From CAZLNO01 sp964561005 (GTDB taxonomy: Bacteria > Pseudomonadota > Alphaproteobacteria > Kiloniellales > Rhodovibrionaceae): a stretch of 43,738 nt of DNA. The stretch covers positions 1-43,738 of the forward strand of contig CAZLNO010000019.1 in the NCBI GenBank assembly GCA_964561005.1. The letters run 5' to 3'. The notes under the pieces are model-generated. The model was not told where the DNA came from. It did no database searches and saw only the letters and a program-made list of their open reading frames with translations. Made by a program: the position numbers and the translations under genes. Positions 16,664-24,555 of the stretch are shown here, piece by piece (positions within the stretch are counted from its first letter, which is position 1; each line of letters opens with the position of its first letter).

Positions 16664-16672
16664 GGCAGGGCC

Positions 16673-16768
16673 GGAAGGCTGGCGGCGGACGGGCCCCCGG
16701 CGAACCCGGTCAGGTCCGGAAGGAAGCAGCCGTAACCGGTCCGGCCCGGGTCGTTCGTCCAGCCTTCC
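16673..16768 (+). ncRNA. ffs: Signal recognition particle RNA (4.5S type), copy 1
   Basis: The small bacterial SRP RNA that binds Ffh and FtsY for co-translational protein targeting. The conserved Ffh-binding domain is clear: GGTCAGGTCCGGAAGGAAGC with the GGAA tetraloop and the AGCAGCCGTAACC internal loop. The ends GGAAGGCTGG and CCAGCCTTCC pair fully, giving a hairpin of about 96 nt. A second copy lies at 19196-19289 on the same strand. The two differ at a few helix positions and by one base pair in the terminal stem. Confidence 0.95.
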
Positions 16769-16800
16769 ACCCGCTTGTGCCGACAGCAATTGGTTTTGAC

Positions 16801-16930
16801 GCGTCATCCCGAATGCGCTGCGGCACGCGAGTGCTGCTTCGCGGGTCCGGGAGCGGGCCGTCGTGCGGCACGAGGTCCCGTGTCTGCACCGCATCGCTGC
16901 GTGCTGCGGTGCGCACGGGACGACGGGCCG
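16801..16930. repeat. Intergenic mosaic repeat with nested hairpins
   Basis: The stretch GTCATCCCGAATGCGCTGCG.. resembles a dispersed alphaproteobacterial intergenic repeat. Its right half forms a stem: GTCCCGTG..GCACCGCA (16875-16893) against TGCGGTGC.CACGGGAC (16904-16921). It lies between SRP RNA copy 1 and the converging diguanylate cyclase gene. No gene is seen in the 16769-16992 gap. Confidence 0.55.
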
Positions 16931-16992
16931 AGAACAAACCCCGCTGGTATAATCGGCGCGTTTGCTCCGCATGCCCGATTCGGGCCGCGCCT

Positions 16993-17961
16993 TCAGCCGC
17001 CCTCGCCACCGGCCAGGGGACAGACGCACACCTGGTCGCGGCCGCGCGACTTGGCCTGATACAGCGCGATATCGGCTTCCTTCACCAGCGCCTCGTGCCC
17101 CCGCGTGTGGCTGCCCAGCGCCGCCACGCCGACACTGACGGTGAACGGCATCGAGCCGCCGTTGTGCATGGCGGGGTGTTCATGGATGTCCCGGCGCAGC
17201 CGCTCCGCCACGCGGACCGCCCCGTTCAGATCGGTGTTCGGCAGGATCAGCATGAACTCCTCGCCGCCGTAGCGGCCGGCCACGTCCGAAGTGCGGATCA
17301 GCCCCTCGATGCGCGCCACCAGATGGCACAGCACGGCGTCGCCCGCCTGGTGGCCGTGGGTGTCGTTGACGGCCTTGAAGTAATCGACGTCCAGGAGCGC
17401 CACCGAGAGTGGTTGGCCGTAGCGCCGCGCGCGGGCGAACTCGCTGCGCAGGCAGTGCTCGATATGGCCGCGGTTGTAGGTGCCGGTCAGGCTGTCGCGC
17501 ACGTTGGCCCGTTCGAGCTGGCGCTTGGTCTCCTGCAGCCGCTCCTGGTAGATGCTGGCGTCGGTCATGTCGAAGATCGTGATGCAGATCCGCGAGACCT
17601 CGCCGCTGGCATCCTTGATGGGCACGAAGGTGCAGTCCTGGCGCATGCAGTCCACGCCGCCGGTGATGGGCCGGTTGTGCGGGAAGCGGAAGAGGTAGGG
17701 CCGCTGCTCCCAGGAGGTGAAGGCCCGGTTGCCCAGGACGAGCACGCTGCGCAGCTTTTGCTTCAGCCAGCGTTCCGGCAGCTCGGGAAAGCATTGGAAG
17801 AGGTCGCGCCCGACCACGTCCTCGGCCGGCCGGCCGCTGTGCACCGCCATGAAGTCGTTCCAGACCTCCACCTCGAAGTCCCGGTTCACAACCAGGATTC
17901 CCGCGTGAACGCTGTCGATGATCCGGGCCGCCGGCTCGGGGCTTGTCGAGGTCTCGGCCAT
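16993..17961 (-). CDS. PAS-GGDEF diguanylate cyclase
   Basis: A 322-residue cytoplasmic enzyme that makes cyclic di-GMP from two GTP. The N-terminal PAS domain spans about 10-135, then a short coiled linker (QERLQETKRQLERAN), then the GGDEF domain from about 155. The active site GGEEF is at 232-236. The inhibitory RxxD site (RTSD, 223-226) lies exactly five residues before it, so product inhibition is likely. There is no membrane segment, so sensing would be internal. The start at 17961 abuts the cheC-like stop at 17962, so the gene is the last of a three-gene operon with a response regulator and a CheC-like phosphatase. The PAS ligand is unknown. Confidence 0.93.
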   Translation of the reverse strand: MAETSTSPEPAARIIDSVHAGILVVNRDFEVEVWNDFMAVHSGRPAEDVVGRDLFQCFPELPERWLKQKLRSVLVLGNRAFTSWEQRPYLFRFPHNRPITGGVDCMRQDCTFVPIKDASGEVSRICITIFDMTDASIYQERLQETKRQLERANVRDSLTGTYNRGHIEHCLRSEFARARRYGQPLSVALLDVDYFKAVNDTHGHQAGDAVLCHLVARIEGLIRTSDVAGRYGGEEFMLILPNTDLNGAVRVAERLRRDIHEHPAMHNGGSMPFTVSVGVAALGSHTRGHEALVKEADIALYQAKSRGRDQVCVCPLAGGEGG

Positions 17962-18576
17962 CTAGATGTCGTCGAGCAGCGCGTCCAGCATCCGCCGGAT
18001 GATGCGGATCGACTCCTCCGGCATCAGCGTCAGCAGGTGGCAGGTGAAGCCGCGATCCTCCAGCGCGAACTTCACCTCGATCAACAGGGCGCAGCTCCAG
18101 TCCAGCCGCGCCGGGTCGAGAACCTGCGGCACCGCCGCGTGCTCCGCCAGGATGGAGGGGGCGGTGTAGCTGAACTCGGCCCCGATCTGCTCGCCCAGCC
18201 CGGTGAGCACGGCGCCGACCAGGATATTCGCGGTGTCGAGCAGCAGTTCGCGCTCCTGCTCGGCCGCGATGTCCGTCTCGTGGCCCAGCAGGTCCGCCAG
18301 ATCGCGGCAGCCGCCGGCGTCGAACAGCGCGATGGCCTCGCCGCGAATCGTGGGGAAGAACGCCTGGCGCACCGCGGTGATGTCCTCGGGCGAAGCGGTC
18401 ATCCCGGCGACCGTCACCGCCACGTCCTGAACCTCCACCACGGCCACCCGCGGCACCGACAGCGTCACGAAGGCGTCCAGCAGGGTCGACAGCGACTTCG
18501 CCGCGCGCCCCATCGCGACGTTGGAAACTTCCTGCAGCGCGTCGGTCTGGTCCTCGCTCAGCGGCTCCAGGCTCAT
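17962..18576 (-). CDS. CheC-like chemotaxis phosphatase
   Basis: A 204-residue protein of the CheC/CheX/FliY class, which dephosphorylates CheY-type regulators. Two phosphatase signatures fit: E-V-S-N-V-A-M-G-R-A-A in the first helix pair (ExxN) and D-T-A-N-I-L-V-G-A in the second (DxxN in place of ExxN). It overlaps the response regulator gene upstream by 4 bases and abuts the cyclase gene downstream, so all three are co-expressed. The neighbour regulator is the likely substrate. No CheD or methyl-accepting receptor is nearby, so the module is not part of a standard chemotaxis operon. Confidence 0.85.
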   Translation of the reverse strand: MSLEPLSEDQTDALQEVSNVAMGRAAKSLSTLLDAFVTLSVPRVAVVEVQDVAVTVAGMTASPEDITAVRQAFFPTIRGEAIALFDAGGCRDLADLLGHETDIAAEQERELLLDTANILVGAVLTGLGEQIGAEFSYTAPSILAEHAAVPQVLDPARLDWSCALLIEVKFALEDRGFTCHLLTLMPEESIRIIRRMLDALLDDI

Positions 18577-18944
18577 AGCCACCCGTTGTCCTGCAACACC
18601 CGGCGCAGGGTTTCCGCGTCGGCGGGTTTCTGGACGAAATCCAGTGCGCCCAGTTCCTTGACCCGCGCGATCGCCTTGGGCTGCACGTCCGCCGAGACGA
18701 CGATGACCGGCAGCCGCGTTCCCGCCGGCGCCTCTCCGGAAAGCGCCTCCAGCACCTGGTAGCCGTCCATGTCCGGCATCGTGAGGTCGAGGAACATCAG
18801 GTCGCAGCCGGCCCGGAAGGCGTCCAGCGCCTCCCCGCCGTTGGCGGCCTGGGTGATCTCCACCGCCCAATCCCCCGGCAGCGAGCGGATAAGCTGCTTG
18901 CGGGCCAGTCTGGAGTCGTCGGCGACCACGACGGTCAGGCTCAT
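18573..18944 (-). CDS. Single-domain CheY-like response regulator
   Basis: A 123-residue receiver domain with nothing attached. The phosphorylation pocket is complete: acidic pair D9-D10 (VADDSR), phospho-acceptor D53 (FLDLTMPDMDGY), switch S84 (IVVSAD) and K106 (FVQKPAD). As there is no output domain, it must act through protein binding. It begins an operon with a CheC-like phosphatase and a PAS-GGDEF cyclase. A simple reading is that its phosphorylation is reset by the CheC-like protein and that it affects cyclic di-GMP output, but the partner kinase is not here. The gene order is the evidence; the circuit is inferred. Confidence 0.92.
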   Translation of the reverse strand: MSLTVVVADDSRLARKQLIRSLPGDWAVEITQAANGGEALDAFRAGCDLMFLDLTMPDMDGYQVLEALSGEAPAGTRLPVIVVSADVQPKAIARVKELGALDFVQKPADAETLRRVLQDNGWL

Positions 18945-19156
18945 CCCGCGCTCCCGAAACGGTGCGGATCCGCCGCCCGCCGAAGCCGACGATCCGAGGG
19001 ATCATGCAGGGCGATGCGCGGCATATGGGCGGCCCCCGTGGCGGAACAACACAAGTTTATGGTGCCTACAGTTTCGTCTCGGGCAAGTCAAGTTAACGTG
19101 GTATGCGATCCGGCCCTGCGCGCCCGGTTGCCCGCGGCGGCTGCGCGTCGCGGGCC

Positions 19157-19184
19157 TTGCTTGCGTCGACCGCGGTGGTGATAT
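19157..19184 (+). promoter_or_regulatory. Promoter of SRP RNA copy 2
   Basis: TTGCTT (19157-19162), 16-base spacer, TGATAT (19179-19184), ending 11 bases before the RNA stem. The -10 box and the following bases (TGATATAGACAGG) resemble those at copy 1 (TGATATGGCAGGG). Confidence 0.5.
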
Positions 19185-19195
19185 AGACAGGCGGT

Positions 19196-19289
19196 GGAGG
19201 CTGGCGGCGGACGGGTCGCCGGCTAACCCGGTCAGGTCCGGAAGGAAGCAGCCGTAACCGGTCCGGCCCGGGTCGTTCGTCCAGCCTCC
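19196..19289 (+). ncRNA. ffs: Signal recognition particle RNA (4.5S type), copy 2
   Basis: A second SRP RNA, about 94 nt, identical to copy 1 through the Ffh-binding domain (GGTCAGGTCCGGAAGGAAGC and onwards to the 3' strand CCGGTCCGGCCCGGGTCGTTC). It differs in the 5' strand of the helix (GTCGCCGGCT against GCCCCCGGCG) and has GGAGG/CCTCC where copy 1 has GGAAGG/CCTTCC, so pairing is kept on both sides. It sits 115 bp before dnaX, the position where ffs is commonly found in alphaproteobacteria, so this is probably the original locus. Confidence 0.95.
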
Positions 19290-19404
19290 TCCAGGTCACC
19301 CTCGCGGGCTTCGCGGCGCCAAGGCCGGAAGCCCCCGGCACCGGCGCCGCCCGCTGCGAGGAGTCGGCGCGGCGCCCGCAACCGGCGCGATACGCCAGTT
19401 TTTC

Positions 19405-21231
19405 ATGTCCGATTCCGCCGACGCCGCCCCGCCGCCCTCCGACGCTTCCGGCGCCACGGCGCGCGCGGCCTACCGCGTGCTGGCGCGCAAGTACCGGCCG
19501 GCGAACTTCGACGACCTGATCGGCCAGGAGGCGCTGGTCCGCACGCTGACCAACGCCATCGCGGCCGGGCGCGTGCCGCAGGCCTTCGTGCTGACCGGCG
19601 TGCGCGGCGTGGGCAAGACGACGACGGCGCGCATCATCGCCCGCGCCCTGAACTGCGTCGGACCGGAGGGCGACGGCGGTCCCACCGCCCGGCCCTGCGG
19701 CGTCTGCGAGCACTGCACCGCCATCGCCGAGGACCGCCACGTCGACGTCATCGAGATGGACGCCGCCAGCCGCACCGGCGTGGCCGACATCCGCGACCTG
19801 ATCGACGGCGTGCGCTATCGCCCGGTCACCGCGCGGCGCAAGGTCTACATCGTGGACGAGGTCCACATGCTCTCCACCAACGCCTTCAACGCCCTGCTGA
19901 AGACGCTGGAGGAGCCGCCGGCGCACGTGACCTTCGTCTTCGCCACCACCGAGATCCGCAAGGTCCCGGTGACGGTGCTGTCGCGGTGCATGCGCTTCGA
20001 CCTGCGCCGGGTGGAACAGGACACCCTGGTCGCCCACTTCCGTCACATTCTGGAGCGGGAAGGCATCGCCGCCGAGGACGAGGCGCTGGCGATGGTGGCG
20101 CGCGCGGCGGACGGCTCGGTGCGCGACGGGCTGTCGCTCTTGGACCAGGCCATCGCGCTGTCCGGCGACTCGGTCGCGGCCGAGCAGGTGAAGGCCATGC
20201 TGGGCCTGGCCGACCGGGGACGCATCTACGACCTCTACGACGCCGTGCTGGGCGGCCGCGCGGCGGAGGCGCTGGAGGTGCTGGGCGACCTCTACAACGC
20301 CGGCGCCGACCCGGCGGTGGTGCTGCAGGACCTGCTGGAGGTGACCCACACCCTGACGCGCCTGCAGGTGGTGGACGCGGCGCGGGCGACCGCGGGCCTG
20401 CCGGAGACCGAGCGCACCCGCGGGCAGGAGATGGCCAAGGCCTTGAATCCCTCGACGCTGGCGCGCAACTGGCAGATGCTGCTGAAGGGGCTGCAGGAGA
20501 CCCAGCAGGCGCCGCAGCCGCGCCAGGCGGCGGAGATGGTGCTGCTGCGCCTGATCCACGCCGCCGAGCTGCCCAGTCCGGCCGACCTGGTGCGTCAGCT
20601 TCGCGGCGAGAAGGGCGGCGCGGCGAAAACCGATGGCAGCGGCGGCGGCCCGGCCGCGCCGGCGCCCGACCGCGGCAACGGCGGCGCCCGTGCGGTGGCC
20701 GGCGGCGACGCCGGCGACGCTACGACGGGGAGCGACCCGCGGCCCGCCCCGCGCGCGAAGGCGGCGGCGGCCGAACAGGAGCCGGGGAGTCTGCGCGACG
20801 TCGTGGCGCTCTGTCAGGCGCGCAAGGAGCCGCGCCTAGCGGTCGACATCAAGCAGTTCGTCCGCCTCGTGCGCTTCGAGACCGGGCGCATCGAGTTCCA
20901 GCCGGCCGAGGGCGCGCCGGCCGACCTGGCGGGACGCCTGGGCCACGCCCTGACCGACTGGACCGGCCGGCGCTGGGTGGTCAGCGTGGTGCCCGACGCC
21001 GGCGCGGCCACCATCGACGAGGAGGACGCCGCCAGCGAGGAGGCGGAGCGCCAGCGACTGATGGCGCACCCCACGGTGCAGGCGGTGCTGGAGACCTTTC
21101 CCGGCGCCCGCCTGGTCGCCCATCGCGGCGGACCGGCGGCGGCCGGACGGCAGGACAGCGAGTCCGGTGCCGGCGCACCCGAGGCGGTGCCCGACGACCC
21201 GGACGATTTCGAGGGAGACGCGGAGCTATGA
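19405..21231 (+). CDS. dnaX: DNA polymerase III subunit tau (gamma/tau)
   Basis: Clamp-loader ATPase that also holds polymerase cores together at the replication fork. The 608-residue protein has the AAA+ module with Walker A GVRGVGKTTTAR (65-76), the zinc site C84/C98/C101/C104, and DEVH (151-154); the SRC sensor region follows in VTVLSRCMRF. The region about 395-460 is a Gly/Ala-rich linker, then the C-terminal tau domain. I found no A-rich slippery site like the one that gives gamma in E. coli, so only tau may be made. The stop overlaps the ybaB start by 4 bases. The first 20 residues are a disordered extension. Confidence 0.96.
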   Translation: MSDSADAAPPPSDASGATARAAYRVLARKYRPANFDDLIGQEALVRTLTNAIAAGRVPQAFVLTGVRGVGKTTTARIIARALNCVGPEGDGGPTARPCGVCEHCTAIAEDRHVDVIEMDAASRTGVADIRDLIDGVRYRPVTARRKVYIVDEVHMLSTNAFNALLKTLEEPPAHVTFVFATTEIRKVPVTVLSRCMRFDLRRVEQDTLVAHFRHILEREGIAAEDEALAMVARAADGSVRDGLSLLDQAIALSGDSVAAEQVKAMLGLADRGRIYDLYDAVLGGRAAEALEVLGDLYNAGADPAVVLQDLLEVTHTLTRLQVVDAARATAGLPETERTRGQEMAKALNPSTLARNWQMLLKGLQETQQAPQPRQAAEMVLLRLIHAAELPSPADLVRQLRGEKGGAAKTDGSGGGPAAPAPDRGNGGARAVAGGDAGDATTGSDPRPAPRAKAAAAEQEPGSLRDVVALCQARKEPRLAVDIKQFVRLVRFETGRIEFQPAEGAPADLAGRLGHALTDWTGRRWVVSVVPDAGAATIDEEDAASEEAERQRLMAHPTVQAVLETFPGARLVAHRGGPAAAGRQDSESGAGAPEAVPDDPDDFEGDAEL

Positions 21232-21557
21232 TGAAGAACCTCGGCAACATGATGAAGCAGGCGCAGCAGATGCAGGAGAAGATGCAGGAAATGCAGCAGC
21301 GCCTGCAGGAGCACGAGGTGACCGGTCAGGCCGGCGGCGGCATGGTTCAGGTCACGATGAACGGCAAGGGCGAGCTGAAGGGCGTCAAGATCGACCCGAA
21401 CCTGGTCGACCCCAACGACGTCGAGGTCATGGAGGACCTGATCGTGGCGGCCGGCAACGACGCCAAGGCCAAGGTCGAGCAGTACATGCAGGAGCAGATG
21501 CAGGAGATCACCGGCGGCATGGAGCTGCCGCCCGGCTTCAAGCTGCCGGGGATGTGA
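21228..21557 (+). CDS. ybaB: Nucleoid-associated protein YbaB/EbfC
   Basis: A 109-residue DNA-binding protein of the YbaB/EbfC family, which forms dimers with tweezers-like helices. Typical sequence: MMKNLGNMMKQAQQMQEKMQ, then a coiled Gln/Met-rich helix, the strand pair VTGQAGGGMVQVTMNGKGELK, IDPNLVDPNDVEVMEDLIVAA, and a Met/Pro-rich end. It overlaps dnaX by ATGA and is followed, after a 257-bp gap holding a palindromic repeat, by recR. The dnaX-ybaB-recR order is widely conserved. Confidence 0.95.
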   Translation: MMKNLGNMMKQAQQMQEKMQEMQQRLQEHEVTGQAGGGMVQVTMNGKGELKGVKIDPNLVDPNDVEVMEDLIVAAGNDAKAKVEQYMQEQMQEITGGMELPPGFKLPGM

Positions 21558-21649
21558 CCCTGGGCGTCGAGAAGGAGGGCCGCGCGCCCGGCTTCTGACG
21601 CTGGCACGTCTGGCGTGCATCGTTTCGCGCCTCACGGCGCGACGCCTCT

Positions 21650-21730
21650 CCTTCGACAAACTCAGGATGAGGCGGTAAGTGTCAGAAATCTTACATCAGA
21701 CTCCCTCATGCTGAGCTTGTCGAAGCATGA
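21650..21730. repeat. Palindromic repeat family A, copy 3
   Basis: CCTTCGACAAACTCAGGATGAG (in parts, 21650-21671) and CTCATGCTGAGCTTGTCGAAG (in parts, 21705-21726) form an inverted pair about 33 bp apart. It stands in the gap between ybaB and recR, genes that usually abut. Confidence 0.75.
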
Positions 21731-21814
21731 CGCCGCGCCCCAAGGGCACGCAAACCCGTGTTTCCAGCAGGTTCCAGGGTCCTCGAACGCCACGACATCA
21801 TCGCACCACCACCC

Positions 21815-22408
21815 ATGCCCACCTCCGACATCGACCGCCTGATCAAGCTGCTGTCACGGGTGCCCGGCCTGGGACCGCGCTCGGCGCGGCGGGCGGTGCT
21901 GCACCTGATGAAGAAGCGCGATCAACTCATGCTGCCGCTGGCGCAGGCCCTGCAGGCCGCGGCGGAGTCGATCCGGAGCTGCTCGCAGTGCGGCAACCTG
22001 GACACCCAGGACCCCTGCGCCATCTGCCGCGACCCCGAGCGCGACGCCAGGACCATCTGCGTCGTGGAGGAGGTCGGCGACCTCTGGGCGCTGGAGCGCA
22101 CCTCGGCCTTCAAGGGGCGCTATCACGTGCTGGGCGGCACGCTCTCCGCGCTGGAGGGCCGGGGACCGGAGCAGCTCAACCTCGACAAGCTGGTCACCCA
22201 CGTCCGCGAACAGGGCGTGGGCGAGGTGATCCTGGCGCTGTCGGCCACGGTCGACGGCCAGACCACGGCCCACTACATCGCCGAGCGATTGAGCCCGCTG
22301 GGCGTCAGCGTGACCCGCCTGGCGCACGGCGTGCCCGTCGGCGGCGAGCTGGACTACCTGGACGACGGCACGCTGACCGCCGCCCTGCGCGCCCGCCAGA
22401 AGGCGTGA
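21815..22408 (+). CDS. recR: Recombination protein RecR
   Basis: Works with RecF and RecO to load RecA on gapped DNA. The 197-residue length is standard. Helix-hairpin-helix VPGLGPRSARRAVLHLMKK lies at the N-terminus, then the zinc finger CSQCGNLDTQDPCAICRD, then the Toprim segment CVVEEVGDLWALE, and the C-terminal GVPVGGELDYLDDGTL. I chose ATG 21815 because MPTSDIDRLIKLLSRVPG matches the family; an ATG at 21758 would add 19 unlike residues. No strong ribosome site is visible. Its stop overlaps the mnmD GTG start. Confidence 0.96.
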   Translation: MPTSDIDRLIKLLSRVPGLGPRSARRAVLHLMKKRDQLMLPLAQALQAAAESIRSCSQCGNLDTQDPCAICRDPERDARTICVVEEVGDLWALERTSAFKGRYHVLGGTLSALEGRGPEQLNLDKLVTHVREQGVGEVILALSATVDGQTTAHYIAERLSPLGVSVTRLAHGVPVGGELDYLDDGTLTAALRARQKA

Positions 22409-23103
22409 GCGGCGCGGTGCCGGACCTCGCCTGGACCGAGGAGGGCGCCCCCTACGCCCCCGCCTTCGACGACACCTATTTCGCCCGCGCGGACGGTCGG
22501 GGGGAAACGCGGCACGTTTTCCTGGCCGGCAACGATCTGCCGGCGCGATGGCGGGCGGGCGGCGACTTCACGATCGCCGAACTGGGCTTCGGCACCGGCC
22601 TGAACTTCGTCGAGAGCTGGCGGCAGTGGCGGGACTCCGCGCCGCCGGGCGGGTGCCTCACCTACGTCGGCTTCGAGCGACATCCCCTGGCGGCCGCGGA
22701 CATGCGCCGTGCCCTGTCACACTGGCCGGACCTGACCGCGCTGGCCGAATGGCTGCTTCGCCGATGGCCGCCGGACGCGGCGGACACAACCTGGCAACTC
22801 GATGACCGCCTGCGGCTGCGGCTGTTCCTGGGCGACGCCAACGCGACGCTGCCTGAGTGGACCGGGGCGGCTGACGCCTGGTACCTGGACGGTTTCGCGC
22901 CGGCCAAGAACCCGGAGCTGTGGAACGCCGCGCTGCTCCAGGCCGTGCACGACCGCACCCGCCCCGGCGGCGGCTTCGCCACCTACACCGCCGCCGGCTG
23001 GGTGCGCCGCAACCTCCAGGCCGCCGGCTTCGCGGTCCGCAAGGCCCCCGGCTTCGCCGGCAAGCGGCACATGCTGCGCGGGACACGGCCGTCGGAGGTG
23101 TGA
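22405..23103 (+). CDS. mnmD: tRNA 5-methylaminomethyl-2-thiouridine methyltransferase MnmD
   Basis: Methylates the wobble uridine of tRNAs that read purine-ending codons, the last step of mnm5s2U formation. In E. coli this domain is fused to an oxidase in MnmC; here it stands alone as in many bacteria (MnmD). The 232-residue protein has the SAM motif ELGFGTGLNFVESW and the active-site block WYLDGFAPAKNPELWN, typical of the MnmC methyltransferase half. The start GTG at 22405 overlaps the recR stop (GTGA); an in-frame GTG at 22417 is the alternative. It is probably translationally coupled to recR. The stand-alone oxidase partner is not in view. Confidence 0.92.
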   Translation: MSGAVPDLAWTEEGAPYAPAFDDTYFARADGRGETRHVFLAGNDLPARWRAGGDFTIAELGFGTGLNFVESWRQWRDSAPPGGCLTYVGFERHPLAAADMRRALSHWPDLTALAEWLLRRWPPDAADTTWQLDDRLRLRLFLGDANATLPEWTGAADAWYLDGFAPAKNPELWNAALLQAVHDRTRPGGGFATYTAAGWVRRNLQAAGFAVRKAPGFAGKRHMLRGTRPSEV

Positions 23104-23121
23104 GGGCGGCGGCCGGAAGGC

Positions 23122-23207
23122 TTATCCTTCGACAGGCTCAGGATGAGGTTGGCGGGTGCCAAAGTTGAACCCCGAGTTCCTCATGCTGAGCTTGTCGAAG
23201 CATGACC
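23122..23207. repeat. Palindromic repeat family A, copy 4
   Basis: TTATCCTTCGACAGGCTCAG continuing GATGAGG (23122-23148) faces CTCATGCTGAGCTTGTCGAAGCATGA-type sequence (23180-23205). It lies between the stops of the convergent mnmD and aminotransferase genes. Confidence 0.75.
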
Positions 23208-23263
23208 TTGCCGGACACGCCAGTCGGCCGAAGGCCAAGCACCAGCCCGTCGAAGCACGCCGG

Positions 23264-24448
23264 CTACCCCGCCGCGCGCAGGCCCGCCAGCGCCTCGCAC
23301 AGGCGGTCCAGCTCCTCCTCGGTGTTGTAGTAGTGCACCGAGGCACGCAGCAACTCGGGCAGGTCCCGCTTGCGCGCGTCGAGCAGGGTGGAATGCGGGT
23401 CGGAGACCGAGACGTGGATGCCCTGCTGGCGCAAGTGCTGCATCGCCGCGCGCGGCTCCAGGCCGTCCACCGAGAAGCTGACCAGCCCGCAACGCCGCCC
23501 GCCCAGGTCGGTTACGCGCACGCCGGGAATGCGCCCGAGCCGGCGGCGCAGCGTCTCCGCCAGCCAGGTCACGCGCGCCTCGATGACGTCGAGCCCCCAG
23601 TGGAGCGCATAATCCACCGCCACGCCCAGGCCGATGACGGCCGCGTAGTTGAACTCGAAGTTCTCAAACCGCCGGGCGTCCGGGCGCATCTCGAAGCGGT
23701 CGGGTTCGGTCCAGCGCGCGCCGTGCATGTCCAGGAAGGGCGGCGCCAGGCTGTCCAGCAGCCCGCGCCGCGCGTAGAGGAAGCCGGTCCCGCGCGGACC
23801 GCGCAGGTACTTGCGCCCGGTGGCGGAAAGCAGGTCGCAGCCGATGGCCGCGACGTCCAGCGGCAACTGCCCCGCCGACTGGCAGGCGTCCAGCAGGAAG
23901 GCGATGCCGTGCTGGCGGGCGACGCGCCCGATCTCCTCGGCCGGGTTCACCAGGCCGCCGTTGGTCGGCACATGGGTGACCGCGATCAGCCTCACCCGGT
24001 CGTCGATCAGGGATTCCAGCGCCGCCACGTCGAGCTGGCCGCTGGCGTCGCTCGGCACCGCCTCGACCTCGATTCCCAGCCGCTCGCGGGCCTGCAGGAA
24101 GCCGATGTAGTTGGAGGCGTACTCCGCCTCGCCGGTCAGCACGCGGTCGCCCGGCCCCAGCGGCAGGGCGTGGAACGCCAGGTCCCAGGCGACGGTCGCG
24201 TTCTCCACCAGCGCCAGTTCGTCGCGCCCGCAGTTCAGCAAGGCAGCAATGGCGTCGTAGGCGCGCGCGATCTCCCCAGCCGCGGCATCGGCGGCCTCGT
24301 AGCCGCCCAGGCGCTCCTCGCGGCGCAGGTGCGCGACCTGCGCCTCCACCACGCAGTGCGGCATCAGCGCCGCGCCGGCGTTGTTCAGATGCACGACCTC
24401 CCGGCAGCCCCGCGTCTCCGCCCGCGCCCGCTCGACGTCGATCTCCAT
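23264..24448 (-). CDS. Class V aminotransferase-fold PLP enzyme
   Basis: A 394-residue fold-type I PLP enzyme. The Schiff-base lysine is K213 in SATGRKYLRGPRGTGF; the ring-stacking and phosphate contacts are D187 and Q190 in FLLDACQSAG, and the N-terminal HLNNAGAALMP helps bind PLP. The SATGRKxLRGPRG motif is like isopenicillin-N epimerase and the ergothioneine C-S lyase EgtE, so it could be a C-S lyase, desulfurase or epimerase; there is no egtB or egtD nearby. I cannot assign a substrate. The end of the sequence (LRASVHYYNTEEELDRLCEAL) is the usual class V tail. It diverges from the ankyrin gene. Confidence 0.85.
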   Translation of the reverse strand: MEIDVERARAETRGCREVVHLNNAGAALMPHCVVEAQVAHLRREERLGGYEAADAAAGEIARAYDAIAALLNCGRDELALVENATVAWDLAFHALPLGPGDRVLTGEAEYASNYIGFLQARERLGIEVEAVPSDASGQLDVAALESLIDDRVRLIAVTHVPTNGGLVNPAEEIGRVARQHGIAFLLDACQSAGQLPLDVAAIGCDLLSATGRKYLRGPRGTGFLYARRGLLDSLAPPFLDMHGARWTEPDRFEMRPDARRFENFEFNYAAVIGLGVAVDYALHWGLDVIEARVTWLAETLRRRLGRIPGVRVTDLGGRRCGLVSFSVDGLEPRAAMQHLRQQGIHVSVSDPHSTLLDARKRDLPELLRASVHYYNTEEELDRLCEALAGLRAAG

Positions 24449-24555
24449 TGCGCCCAGCCCTCCCCTGCTGTTCTGTTATGTCGGAGCTTAGACGAGGCCG
24501 TTCGGGCGCCACAAGCGACGGGGCGCCGGCGGAAGACCTGATCGGAGCAGGCCTG

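Noticed and set aside
16795..16808. FNR-like site TTGACGCGTCAT
   Set aside because: The half sites are two bases apart instead of four and it lies in a repeat between a structural RNA and a converging gene.
20500..20800. Programmed frameshift making DnaX gamma
   Set aside because: No A-rich slippery heptamer with a following stem was found in the linker region; only short GC-rich runs occur.
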